Under the pieces are notes generated by a model that was not told where the DNA came from, made no database searches, and saw only the letters and a list, made by a program, of their open reading frames with translations. Positions 1-9,511 of a stretch of DNA of 42,181 nucleotides are shown here, piece by piece. The position numbers and the translations under genes are program-made. Numbering within the stretch: the first letter of the stretch is position 1; each line of letters starts with the position of its first letter. Source of the DNA: Lichenicola sp964249735 (lineage in GTDB: Bacteria > Pseudomonadota > Alphaproteobacteria > Acetobacterales > Acetobacteraceae); contig CAXUDP010000024.1 of the NCBI GenBank assembly GCA_964249735.1, positions 1 to 42,181 of the forward strand, read 5' to 3'.

Positions 1-8
1 GGTTCCGC

Positions 9-1007
9 TCAGCCGGCGACGGCGGCCGGGGTGGTGATCGAAGTCAGGGAAGCCTCGCCGCCGAGCAGTCGCCTGAAGTGCTCGACGCTGCGGCGCAGCC
101 CCTCCTCGAGCGCCACGGTCGGCTCCCAGCCGAGCAGCTCGCGGGCGCGGGTGATGTCTGGGCAGCGCTGCATCGGGTCGTCCTGCGGCAACGGGCGGTA
201 CGTGATCCGGCTGCGCGAGCCGGTCAAGAACAGGATCCGCTCGGCCAGCTCGCGCACCGTGATCTCGTGCGGGTTGCCGAGGTTGATCGGCCCGGTGATG
301 TCGTCGTCGCTGTCCATGGTGCGCACGAACCCCTCGATCAGGTCCGACACGTAGCAGAAGGCGCGGGTCTGGCCGCCGTCGCCGTACAGGGTGATGTCCT
401 CGCCGCAAAGCGCCTGGGTGATGAAGTTGGACACCACGCGCCCGTCGTCGGGATGCATGCGCGGGCCATAGGTGTTGAAGATGCGCGCCACCTTGATCCG
501 GGTGCCGTGCTGGCGGCGGTGGTCGAAGAACAGCGTCTCGGCGCAGCGCTTGCCCTCGTCGTAGCAGGCGCGCGGCCCCAGCGGATTGACGTTGCCGCAA
601 TAATCCTCGGTCTGCGGATGCACGTCGGGGTTGCCGTACACCTCGCTGGTCGAGGCCTGGAACACCTTGGCGCCGGTGCGGCGGGCGATGCCCAGCATGT
701 GGATCGCGCCCAGCACGCTGGTCTTGAGGGTCTGCACCGGATCGTACTGGTAATGCACCGGGGAGGCCGGGCAGGCCAGGTTGTAGATCTCGTCCACCTC
801 GGCCATCAGCGGCGTGCTGATGTCGTGCCGCAGGGTCTCGAAATGCGGCGACGCCACCAGGTGGGCGATGTTGTCCTTGTTGCCGGTGAAGTAGTTGTCG
901 ACGCACAGCACGTCGTGGCCGTCACGCAGCAGCCGTTCGCACAGGTGCGAGCCGAGGAAGCCGGCTCCGCCGGTGACGAGCACACGCTTGCGGACGAGCT
1001 TCGACAT
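9..1007 (-). CDS. UDP-glucuronate decarboxylase / NAD-dependent epimerase (UDP-xylose synthase-like)
   Basis: Extended short-chain dehydrogenase of 332 residues. The NAD-binding glycine motif GGAGFLGS is at residues 13-20, the catalytic Y149-D-E-G-K153 pair is present, and the STSEVYG segment supplies the conserved Ser/Thr and Glu. The block around the catalytic Tyr (ACYDEGKR) and the RIFNTYGPRM stretch are characteristic of UDP-xylose synthases, which oxidise and decarboxylate UDP-glucuronate to UDP-xylose for surface polysaccharide. The ATG start is immediately upstream of the Rossmann fold. It is divergent from the mlaE gene, with about 200 bases between. The C-terminal 20 residues are low-complexity and family-atypical. 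dTDP-glucose dehydratase or a general nucleotide-sugar epimerase is the alternative; the decarboxylase assignment is from motif resemblance only. Confidence 0.9.
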   Translation of the reverse strand: MSKLVRKRVLVTGGAGFLGSHLCERLLRDGHDVLCVDNYFTGNKDNIAHLVASPHFETLRHDISTPLMAEVDEIYNLACPASPVHYQYDPVQTLKTSVLGAIHMLGIARRTGAKVFQASTSEVYGNPDVHPQTEDYCGNVNPLGPRACYDEGKRCAETLFFDHRRQHGTRIKVARIFNTYGPRMHPDDGRVVSNFITQALCGEDITLYGDGGQTRAFCYVSDLIEGFVRTMDSDDDITGPINLGNPHEITVRELAERILFLTGSRSRITYRPLPQDDPMQRCPDITRARELLGWEPTVALEEGLRRSVEHFRRLLGGEASLTSITTPAAVAG

Positions 1008-1213
1008 CCGGCGCCAGATCCTTGCTTGTCGTTCTGCCGGCAGGGTATCCGCTCGCCCGGAGGTTTGAAAGGCCGGGCCCCGGCGCCCTCGGCCGCCGGT
1101 CGTCGCGATGCGAGGACGCCACTCGACGGCGGCGCCGGACCGTTATAGGCACGGGGCATGTGTTCATCCCTGCCCGCCCGGCCAGCCGATCCCCGGCCGT
1201 CGTCCCTGCGCGC

Positions 1214-2038
1214 GTGACGGAGCCGGAGGTGGCGGGTCCGGGCAGGAGCCTGGCGTTTCGCGCCGCGGCGCCCATCTCGGCACTGGGACGGGTGGTGCTC
1301 GACACCGTCGGCGGCGCCGGCCGGCTGGCCCTGTTCGCGCTGAACGGGCTGTCGCACCTGGTGCGGCCGCCGTTCTACTGGCGCAACTTCCTGTCCGCCT
1401 TCTTCGAGTTCGCGTTCTACAGCCTGCCGGTGGTGGCGCTGACCGCGATCTTCTCCGGCATGGTGATCGCGCTGCAATCCTATACCGGCTTCTCCCGCTT
1501 CAACGCCCAGAGCGCGATTGCCGACATCGTGGTGCTGTCGGTGGTGCGCGAGCTGGGCCCGGTGCTGGCGGGTTTGATGGTGGCGGGCCGCGTGGGGGCG
1601 GCGATGGCGGCCGAGATCGGCACCATGCGCGTCACCGACCAGGTCGACGCGCTCGGCACGCTGTCCACCAACCCGATGAAGTACCTGGTGACGCCGCGCC
1701 TGCTGGCTGGCCTGCTGGCGCTGCCGCTGCTTGTGGTGGTGGCCGACATCCTGGGGGTGATGGGCGGGTTCATCGTGTCGGTGGTGAAGCTGGGCTTCAG
1801 CCCGGCCGCCTATGTCGCCAACACCTTCAGCTTCGTGCAGCCGATGGACGTGATCGTGGGCCTGGCCAAGGCGGCAGCGTTCGGGTTCCTGATCGCCTTG
1901 ATGGGCTGCTACAACGGCTACCATTCCCGCGGCGGCGCGCAGGGAGTCGGCGCTTCCACCACCTCCGCCGTAGTGGCCGCCTCCATCCTGATCCTGTGCT
2001 TCGACTACGTGCTCACCGAGATGTTCTTCTCGCGATGA
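1214..2038 (+). CDS. mlaE: MlaE-family ABC transporter permease
   Basis: Inner-membrane permease of the MlaE/TrgB family (lipid or sterol transport between the membranes). The frame is open from 1022, but residues upstream of the GTG at 1214 are Arg/Pro-rich and look non-coding. The 1214 start gives about 274 residues, close to the family norm of about 260; a GTG at 1160 is the alternative, and neither has a clear ribosome binding site. Visible family features are an amphipathic N-terminus, the first hydrophobic helix beginning FYSLPVVALTAIFSGMV, the RELGPVLAGLMVAGRVGAA segment with the conserved E-x-G-P and G-R-x-G-A, and EIGTMRVTDQVDAL. Its stop overlaps the next ATG as ATGA, so it is translationally coupled to the ATPase. 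No MCE-domain (MlaD) gene follows. Confidence 0.9.
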   Translation: MTEPEVAGPGRSLAFRAAAPISALGRVVLDTVGGAGRLALFALNGLSHLVRPPFYWRNFLSAFFEFAFYSLPVVALTAIFSGMVIALQSYTGFSRFNAQSAIADIVVLSVVRELGPVLAGLMVAGRVGAAMAAEIGTMRVTDQVDALGTLSTNPMKYLVTPRLLAGLLALPLLVVVADILGVMGGFIVSVVKLGFSPAAYVANTFSFVQPMDVIVGLAKAAAFGFLIALMGCYNGYHSRGGAQGVGASTTSAVVAASILILCFDYVLTEMFFSR

Positions 2039-2820
2039 GCACGATCCCCAAGATCCGCATACGCGCCCTGAGCAAGAGCTTCGGCAACAAGCGGGTGCTC
2101 GACGGCATCGACCTGGACGTGCAGCCCGGCACCTCCACCGTGGTGATCGGCGGCTCCGGCAGCGGCAAGTCGGTGCTGCTGCGCTGCATCCTTGGCCTGA
2201 TCGAACCCGATTCCGGCATCATCGAGATCGACGGCGTTGACGTGCTGTCGCAAGGCAGGCGGGAGCAGGAGGCGACCCGCGAGCGGATCGGCATGCTGTT
2301 CCAGAATGGCGCCCTGTTCGACAGCCTGCCGGTCTGGGAGAACGTGGCGTTCGGGCTGCTGGCGCGTCGCGGGGCCAAGAACCGCATGACCCGCATCGCG
2401 GCGCGGCGGCGTGCGGGACAGGTGCTGGCCCAGGTCGGGCTCGACCCCAGCGTCGGCAACCTCCAGCCTTCCGAGCTGTCCGGCGGCATGCAGAAGCGGG
2501 TGGGCCTGGCCCGCGCCATCGCCGCCCAGCCGGAGATCCTGTTCTTCGACGAGCCGACCACCGGGCTCGACCCGATCATGGGGGCGGTGATCGACGGGCT
2601 GATCGTCGACTGCGTCAAGCGGCTCGGCAGCACCGCACTCGCCATCACCCACGACATGGCGTCCGCCACCCGGATCGGCGACCGGGCGGCGATGCTCTAC
2701 CAGGGCCGGCTGGTCTGGCAGGGCGAGGCGGCGTCGCTGCTGCACAGCGGCAACCCGCTGGTCGACCAGTTCACCCACGGGCGGCGCGAGGGCCCGATCG
2801 GCATGGAGCTGCGGCGATAG
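2035..2820 (+). CDS. mlaF: MlaF-family ABC transporter ATP-binding protein
   Basis: Cytoplasmic ATPase partner of the preceding permease, 261 residues. Walker A GGSGSGKS is at 39-46, the Q-loop is in MLFQNGALFDS, the ABC signature LSGGMQKR is at 148-155, Walker B ILFFDEP is at 168-174, and the H-loop is in the segment AITHDM. NGALFDSLPVWENVAF and the MQKRVGLARAIA signature context are typical of the MlaF/Ttg2A group. The start ATG overlaps the mlaE stop by four bases (ATGA). Together the two genes encode the membrane core of a phospholipid-handling transporter; the substrate-binding MCE protein is not adjacent and must be elsewhere if the system is complete. Confidence 0.92.
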   Translation: MSTIPKIRIRALSKSFGNKRVLDGIDLDVQPGTSTVVIGGSGSGKSVLLRCILGLIEPDSGIIEIDGVDVLSQGRREQEATRERIGMLFQNGALFDSLPVWENVAFGLLARRGAKNRMTRIAARRRAGQVLAQVGLDPSVGNLQPSELSGGMQKRVGLARAIAAQPEILFFDEPTTGLDPIMGAVIDGLIVDCVKRLGSTALAITHDMASATRIGDRAAMLYQGRLVWQGEAASLLHSGNPLVDQFTHGRREGPIGMELRR

Positions 2821-2837
2821 GGCGCGCGGGGCAGGGA

Positions 2838-3409
2838 CGTGCGGCCAGGCGCGGCCGTCGGCTTCGCGTCCTGCTGCGTGCCGCAGCACCGCTGCTGCTG
2901 TCGCAGCCCGCCGTTGCCGCACCGCCCGGCGCCGGCGCGTCGTCCGGGCGCGACGAGGCGGGCGCGCTGAGCCGGCTGTTCGCCAGCAGCTGCTTCCGCC
3001 ATGCCGGCGACGCCAAGGGCCTGCGCAGCGCGCTGGACTCGCCCTCCTACCGGCTCGCCTCCGACGCCGCGACGGCCCGTCTGCTGGCCCGTCCCGGACG
3101 CGCGTATCGGGTCGACAACCAGCCCGGCCACCTGGTGGTGCTGTCGTTCGACGACGGCTGGTGCGGCGACGGCGGCACCGGAATCGATCCGCACGTGCTG
3201 ACGATGCGGCTCGCGGCGGTGGTGCAGGCGCGGGGCGCCTCCATGCGGCTGATGGATGCCGAGGACAAGGGCCACGAGCAGCACTACCTGCTGACCCGGC
3301 CGGCCCCGGCGGCGCCGATCGTGCTGCTGGTGCTGCTGCAGCCGTCCGGGCCGCTGATGCAGGCCAGCCTGTTCGCCGCTCCGTTGCCCTCCGGAACGGA
3401 CGCGCCCTG

Positions 3410-3410
<1 letters not shown>
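2838..3410 (+). CDS. secreted protein of unknown function (start codon not resolvable)
   Basis: The frame ending at the TGA at 3408-3410 is open from before 2820 and codes well: a signal-peptide-like stretch (basic RRGRRLRVLLR, then APLLLSQPAVAA) leads into a small domain with FASSCFRHAGDAKGLR, LVVLSFDDGWCG and a hydrophobic tail. It resembles a family of small secreted proteins of unknown function, but I cannot name it firmly. There is no ATG or GTG in this frame before 3135, which lies inside the domain. A GTG at 2839 preceded by GGGGCAGGGA is in another frame; one missing base in the assembly between 2839 and about 2870 would join it to this frame. The start given here is therefore nominal. 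The stop overlaps the radA start by one base (TGATG). Confidence 0.6.
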
Positions 3411-4822
<1,412 letters not shown>

Positions 4823-4871
4823 GCACACGGCATTCGGAATCGGTTAACCGCATGTCGCCATCCTGGACCGC

Positions 4872-6275
4872 ATGCACAGCACGATGCCCGGACGGGAAGC
4901 GACGAGCGTGGCGCAGGCCCCATCGCTGCATCAGGCCGGCGAGGCGCGCGCGGCCGAGGCGGCATGGCGCGCCCGGCTGGCAGGAGTGCCAGACGATGCT
5001 CTGGCGCTCGGCAACCTCGGCGGGCTGCTGAACCAGGACTGTCGGTTCGACGAGGCCGAGCCGCTTCTGCTTCGGGCGGTGGCGCTCGATCCGTCCTGCT
5101 GGACCGCCTGGTCCAACCTCGGCAACACCATGGTGGAGCGCCAGCGTTTCGGCGATGCCATCGCCGCCTACAGCAACGCGCTCCGGCTGCACCCGGCGCA
5201 CGGCCCGACCCTGTCCAACCTCGGCGTCGCCCTGACCGCGCACGGCCTGCCGGCGCAGGCGCTCACCTTTCTCGACTTGGCGATGGCCTGCGAGCCGGAC
5301 AACGCCGAGACGCGCTGCAACCGCGCCCTGGCCCTGCTCGCCAAGGGCGACTGGACGGAAGGCTTCGCCGAGTACGAGTGGCGCTGGCGCACGCGGGCCA
5401 AGCCGCCGCATCCCTACCGGGTGCCGTGCTGGGCGGGCGAAAGGTTCGAGGGCCGCACCCTGCTGCTGCACGACGAGGGCGGGTTCGGCGACACGCTGCA
5501 GTTCGTTCGCTATGCCGCTCTCGCCAAGGCACGCGGCGGCACCGTGGTGCTGCGCGTGCGACAGCCGCTGGTGGCGCTGCTGTCCCGGCTGCCGGGGCTG
5601 GACCGGGTGGTGGCGCACGACGCGCCGTTGCCGCCTTTCGACCTGCATTGCCCGATGTTCACCCTGCCGCGCGTGTTCGGCACCATGCCGGACACCGTGC
5701 CGGCCGCCGCGGGCTACCTCCGGCCGGATCCGGACGGGGTGGCAGCGTGGCGGGACCGGCTCGACCGGGATCTGCCGCCGGGGCAGGACCGCCGCCGGCC
5801 GCGCCGGATCGGGCTGGTCTGGGCCGGCGGGCCGCATCCCTATGCACGGGAGTCGGCGCTGGCGGACCGCCGCCGCTCGATCCGCCTGCATGACCTGGCG
5901 CCGCTCGTCGAGGCGGCTCCAGGCGCGCTGTTCTACAGCCTGCAGAAGGGCGAGGCGTCGGCGGAAGCGCTGCATCCGCCGCCCGGCCTGCGCCTGGTCG
6001 ACCATACCGGGTCGATCGACAGCTTCGACGACACGGCCTCCCTGGTGTCGCAGCTCGACCTGGTGATCAGCGTCGACACCTCGACCGCACACCTGGCGGC
6101 AGCGCTCGGCCGTCCGGTCTGGATGCTGTCACGCTACGACCAGTGCTGGCGCTGGCTCACCGGCCGCACCGACACGCCCTGGTATCGCACGATGCGCCTG
6201 TACCAGCAGCCGGCACCGTTCGACTGGGCCGGCCCGATCGCCCGGCTCTGCGCCGACCTGTCCGTCCCGGGCTGA
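4872..6275 (+). CDS. TPR-repeat protein with C-terminal glycosyltransferase-like domain
   Basis: 467 residues. About four tetratricopeptide repeats occupy residues 15-150 (ALALGNLGGLLNQDCRFDEA, SCWTAWSNLGNTMVERQRFG, GPTLSNLGVALTAHGLPAQA and the next unit). A linker with FAEYEWRWR follows. The rest resembles the GT9/GT41-like heptosyltransferase fold: GRTLLLHDEGGFGDTLQFVR as the sugar-nucleotide entry loop, RIGLVWAGG, and DLVISVDTSTAHLAAALGRP near the C-terminus, the usual nucleotide-sugar site. Such fusions glycosylate surface or flagellar proteins, or other glycans; the acceptor cannot be read from sequence. It lies 49 bases after radA and converges on a DUF1217 flagellar-type gene 18 bases away. 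Confidence 0.85.
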   Translation: MHSTMPGREATSVAQAPSLHQAGEARAAEAAWRARLAGVPDDALALGNLGGLLNQDCRFDEAEPLLLRAVALDPSCWTAWSNLGNTMVERQRFGDAIAAYSNALRLHPAHGPTLSNLGVALTAHGLPAQALTFLDLAMACEPDNAETRCNRALALLAKGDWTEGFAEYEWRWRTRAKPPHPYRVPCWAGERFEGRTLLLHDEGGFGDTLQFVRYAALAKARGGTVVLRVRQPLVALLSRLPGLDRVVAHDAPLPPFDLHCPMFTLPRVFGTMPDTVPAAAGYLRPDPDGVAAWRDRLDRDLPPGQDRRRPRRIGLVWAGGPHPYARESALADRRRSIRLHDLAPLVEAAPGALFYSLQKGEASAEALHPPPGLRLVDHTGSIDSFDDTASLVSQLDLVISVDTSTAHLAAALGRPVWMLSRYDQCWRWLTGRTDTPWYRTMRLYQQPAPFDWAGPIARLCADLSVPG

Positions 6276-6293
6276 TCCGTCGGCCGGCCCGGC

Positions 6294-8126
6294 TCAGGCG
6301 AACAGCCCCAGCAGCGGGTCGGTGGAGGTGGCGACGTCCGAGGACGGGTTGGACGCGCCGTTGATCAGCGACAACAGGTCGGTGCTCGAGGTCGCGTCGC
6401 CGGCCAGCAGCGCCACCAACCCGGTCGGCGCGGTGCTCGTCGAGGCGGCCTTGCTGATCAGGTACTGTTCGGAGGTCTGCTTGATCCCGGCCGGGCTGGT
6501 CATGGTCTTGAGGTTGACCTTCTGCGTCAGCAGCGACACCTGCTGGTCGTAGTCGAGGGCGCCGAAATAGCTGCCCATGCCGAGTGCGGTGGTCACCACC
6601 GACAGCAGCTTGGCGTTCGCCATCAGGTTGGTGATGCTGGTGATGCTGCCCATGGTGCGCGTGTAGTACAGCGCGTCGTCCATTCCGGGATACTCGGTGC
6701 CCATCTGCGTCTCGTACGCGTTGGTCTCGTAGCTGGACACGATCGTCTTGACGTTCGACGCGTCGTCCAGGGCAGGGGTGGTGCCGCCGGACACCGCCGG
6801 CAGCACCACCACCGAAGCGCCGCCGGCCACCGCCTGTGTCGAGCCGGCCAGCAGGGTGACGTTGCCCTTGCTGTCGACGCTGCCGATCGTGCCGATGCTG
6901 ACCCCGCCGCTGGTGATGATCTGCCCGGGCTTCAGGCTGGCGCCGGCCTTGCCCAGCGACAGCGTCTGGCTGCCCCGGGCGGCGGCGGCGGCGGTCATCG
7001 TCGTCCCGACATTGGCGAAGCCAAGGCCGGTCACGGCCTGGATGGTGTCGCCCGCCTTGATCGTGGTGGCGGCCGGCGCCTCCAGGGTGACGTTGCCGAA
7101 GCTGTCCACCGACTTCACCGTGCCGATCTCGGTGCTGCCGTCGGTCAGCACCTGGCCGGCGGACAGGGTCGTGCCGGCCTGGCCCAGCTCGAGGCGGCCG
7201 CTGGCGTCCAGGGTGCCGGCGGTGGCGATCGCGATCGCGGTGCCGAAGGAGCGCGCCAGCGTGTTGGTGCCGTTGGTGGAAGGGTCGACGATCGTGAACC
7301 CACCGCTCGCGGACACGGTGGCATCGAAGCCGGCGGCGGTGACCGCCCCCTGCAGCGCCGCGAGCTGGGTGGCGCCGCCGGAGGTGCCGGCCGGCGCGGT
7401 CTTCACCGACACGATGTCGGCCCGCTTGATGACCTTGCCGCTGCTGTCGGTGGCGAGCGCCAGGCTGTACACGGTGTTGCCGGCGCTGTCGGTCGAGGTG
7501 GTCACCGCCGGCGCGCCCGGCGAAGCGGTGACGGCGCCGGACGCGGTCACGCTGTAGGTGGCGCCGCTGTCGGTCGCGGCGGCGGCGGACTTGAGCGCAC
7601 TGGCGATCGAGGCCGACGCGCTGCCGTCGTTGAGCACGAACGACCACTGCACGCCCGGTGCCGTTGCCGTCTGCTGTCCCTTCGCCAGGTTCCAGGCGGT
7701 GTTCTGCATGGTGAGCGAGGAAGCGGCGCCGCCGCTCGTGGCCAGGGACATCGCGGACGGAAGCCCGAGCGACGCGGTCTGGCTGTTGCGGTCGCTGGTG
7801 GCGCGGGCGAAGTGCAGGTAGTCGGCATTGGAGCTTTCGCTCACCAGCGAGGTGCTGGAATCGGCGGTCTGGGTGAGCAGGTCCCGAAGCACGGCGGTCT
7901 CGTTGATCTGGCCGCTCAGGTTGTAGGCGCCGGTAAGCACCTGCAGCGCCTTGTAGTTGGACAGGATCGCGGTCGGCGTGGTCAGGGTGGCGGCGGTGCT
8001 GGTGAAGCCGGCCGCCGTGGCCGTCACCTGCTTGTCGCTCGCGACGTAGCGCGATACCTGCGTCTGCTCGTCCTTGATCGTCGACAGATAGACCGACAAG
8101 GCGGTCGAACTCGAAACTCCGGACAT
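6294..8126 (-). CDS. DUF1217 (flagellar-type) protein with a duplicated insert
   Basis: 610 residues, Ser/Thr/Ala/Gly-rich and almost Cys-free. The N-terminal part (residues 1-125, with ILSNYKALQVLTGAYNLSG) and the C-terminal part (residues 455-560, with LMANAKLLSVV and FGALDYDQQVSLLTQKVNL) look like the two ends of a DUF1217 domain, found in alphaproteobacterial flagellar clusters. Between them is a long Ser/Thr-rich insert that contains two copies of a roughly 50-residue unit (about 311-362 and 387-440), each with LGxAGxxLxxGQ and GTxxSVDSxGNVTL. No signal peptide is visible, consistent with secretion through the flagellar export route. The start ATG at 8126 was chosen because residues upstream are Pro/Arg-rich and non-coding. 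The function is unknown; an exported filament-associated protein is the inference. Confidence 0.8.
   Translation of the reverse strand: MSGVSSSTALSVYLSTIKDEQTQVSRYVASDKQVTATAAGFTSTAATLTTPTAILSNYKALQVLTGAYNLSGQINETAVLRDLLTQTADSSTSLVSESSNADYLHFARATSDRNSQTASLGLPSAMSLATSGGAASSLTMQNTAWNLAKGQQTATAPGVQWSFVLNDGSASASIASALKSAAAATDSGATYSVTASGAVTASPGAPAVTTSTDSAGNTVYSLALATDSSGKVIKRADIVSVKTAPAGTSGGATQLAALQGAVTAAGFDATVSASGGFTIVDPSTNGTNTLARSFGTAIAIATAGTLDASGRLELGQAGTTLSAGQVLTDGSTEIGTVKSVDSFGNVTLEAPAATTIKAGDTIQAVTGLGFANVGTTMTAAAAARGSQTLSLGKAGASLKPGQIITSGGVSIGTIGSVDSKGNVTLLAGSTQAVAGGASVVVLPAVSGGTTPALDDASNVKTIVSSYETNAYETQMGTEYPGMDDALYYTRTMGSITSITNLMANAKLLSVVTTALGMGSYFGALDYDQQVSLLTQKVNLKTMTSPAGIKQTSEQYLISKAASTSTAPTGLVALLAGDATSSTDLLSLINGASNPSSDVATSTDPLLGLFA
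6807..7196 (-). repeat. tandem-like protein repeat inside the DUF1217 gene
   Basis: Two related coding units of roughly 50 codons, at residues about 311-362 and 387-440 of the encoded protein. Both share the pattern L-x-LG-x-AG-x-x-L-x-x-GQ, then IGT-x-x-SVDS-x-GNVTL, and end in a short hydrophobic strand (KAGDTI against GGASVVV). They are separated by about 25 residues. The start and end given are in minus-strand reading order; on the plus strand the span is 6807-7196. The units look like diverged copies of one beta-rich module. Confidence 0.7.
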
Positions 8127-8213
8127 GCGCGCCTCGGGCGGAACCTCGGCGGAAGTTCTGCAAGCGGCGGGCCAGTGCCGGAGTCGCGCCGGACGGGGGT
8201 TGCGCTGCCGGAA

Positions 8214-8273
8214 CCCGGCAGGAGGTGCCGGGCACAGGGCGGCAGATCCTGCCGGGCGGCAGGAGGTGCCGGG
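8214..8273. repeat. three clustered hairpins with an 18-bp direct repeat
   Basis: Between the EntS-like gene (ends 8279) and the DUF1217 start (8126). An 18-base sequence beginning CGGCAGGAGG occurs at 8216-8233 and 8257-8274, offset by 41 bases. Each copy forms a hairpin: CCCGGCA-GGAGG-TGCCGGG at 8214-8232 (7-bp stem) and CGGCA-GGAGG-TGCCG at 8257-8271 (5-bp stem). A third, CGGCAG-ATC-CTGCCG, lies between them at 8240-8254. There is no T-tract on either strand, so this is not a classical intrinsic terminator. A transcript-stability element, or a boundary between the exporter operon and the DUF1217 gene, is possible. Confidence 0.6.
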
Positions 8274-8278
8274 CCGGT

Positions 8279-9511
8279 TCAGGCGGCTTCGAGCCGGTCC
8301 AGTCGTCGCAGCGAGGGGAACCAGCGCATCCACAGCACGGCAACCACCAGCGTGCCGAGCCCGCCCGCCACCACCGCCGGCGTGGTGCCGACCAGGGCGG
8401 CGAGGCCGCCGGACTCGAACTCGCCGAGCTGGTTGGAGGTGACGATGAACAGGAGGTTCACCGCCGACACGCGCCCGCGCATCTCGTCGGGCGTGCCGAG
8501 CTGCACCAGGGTCGAGCGCACCACCACGCTGATCACGTCGGCCGCACCCAGCACCGCCATCGCGGCGATCGACAGCGGCAGGGAACGGGACAGGCCGAAC
8601 ACGATCGTGGCGATCCCGAACACGATCACGGCTGCGAACATCAGCCGCCCGGCCTGGCCGCGGATCGGCCGGCGAGCCAGCAGCAGCGACATCGCCAATG
8701 CGCCGATCGCCGGCGAGCCGCGCAGCAGGCCGAGCGCGAACGGGCTGCCATGCAGGATGTCGAGCGCGTAGACCGGCAGCAGCGCGGTGGCGCCGCCGAG
8801 CAGCACCGCGAACAGGTCCAGCGAGATCGCACCCAGGATGTTCGGCCGCGAGCGGATAAAGGCGAGGCCGCCGAACACGGTCGCCAGCGACACCGGTCCG
8901 CGCGGCCGCGGCGGCTGTTCCAGCCGCACGAAGCCCATCGCGACCAGCGACGACACGAACATCCCGGCGCAAACCCAGTAGGCGATGCTGGGGCCTGCCA
9001 GGGTGAGCAGCCCGCCGGCGGAGGGACCGACGATGCTGGCGGTCTGGAACAGCGACGCGTTCAGCGCGGCCGCACGCGAGAACAGGGAGGCCGGCACCAG
9101 GCTCGGCAGCAGCGCCTGCAGGCTCGGGCCCTCGAACGCCTTGGCGGCGCCGAACACGGCGACCACGCCATAGATCGCCGCCGGGGTCAGCGCGTGCCGG
9201 ATCGTGCCGAAGGCCAGCACGACCGCGCACAGTGCCTCCGCCGCCTGGCAGACCATGGCGACGCAGCGGCGGTCGAACCGGTCGGCGACGTGGCCGGACA
9301 CGAACACCAGCAGCAGCATCGGCAGGAACTGCGCGAGCCCGATCAGGCCCAGCGTCAGCGGCCGGTGGGTCATCGCGTAGGCCTGCCAGCCGATCGCGAC
9401 TGCCTGGATCTGGAACCCGAGCGAGGACAGCGACCGGCTGCCGATGAAGCCGAGCAGGCCGCGATGGCCGAGCAGCGACGGCGGGATGGTCCTGCCCTGG
9501 CCGTCAGGCAA
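8279..9511 (-). CDS. MFS transporter, EntS/MFS_3 type
   Basis: 410-residue major facilitator with about twelve hydrophobic segments and the loop GHVADRFDRR between helices 2 and 3, the usual MFS motif A position. RSTLVQLGTPDEMRGRVSAVN is typical of EntS-like exporters (siderophore or small-molecule efflux). No ATG lies before the first helix; the frame begins with TTG at 9511, preceded by GAGGG nine bases upstream, and overlaps the end of the upstream Bcr/CflA gene by eight bases, which suggests translational coupling. Substrate unknown. Confidence 0.87.
   Translation of the reverse strand: MPDGQGRTIPPSLLGHRGLLGFIGSRSLSSLGFQIQAVAIGWQAYAMTHRPLTLGLIGLAQFLPMLLLVFVSGHVADRFDRRCVAMVCQAAEALCAVVLAFGTIRHALTPAAIYGVVAVFGAAKAFEGPSLQALLPSLVPASLFSRAAALNASLFQTASIVGPSAGGLLTLAGPSIAYWVCAGMFVSSLVAMGFVRLEQPPRPRGPVSLATVFGGLAFIRSRPNILGAISLDLFAVLLGGATALLPVYALDILHGSPFALGLLRGSPAIGALAMSLLLARRPIRGQAGRLMFAAVIVFGIATIVFGLSRSLPLSIAAMAVLGAADVISVVVRSTLVQLGTPDEMRGRVSAVNLLFIVTSNQLGEFESGGLAALVGTTPAVVAGGLGTLVVAVLWMRWFPSLRRLDRLEAA

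Noticed and set aside
1022..1213. N-terminal extension of mlaE
   Set aside because: Arg/Pro-rich, not like the family, and would exceed the usual length by about 65 residues.
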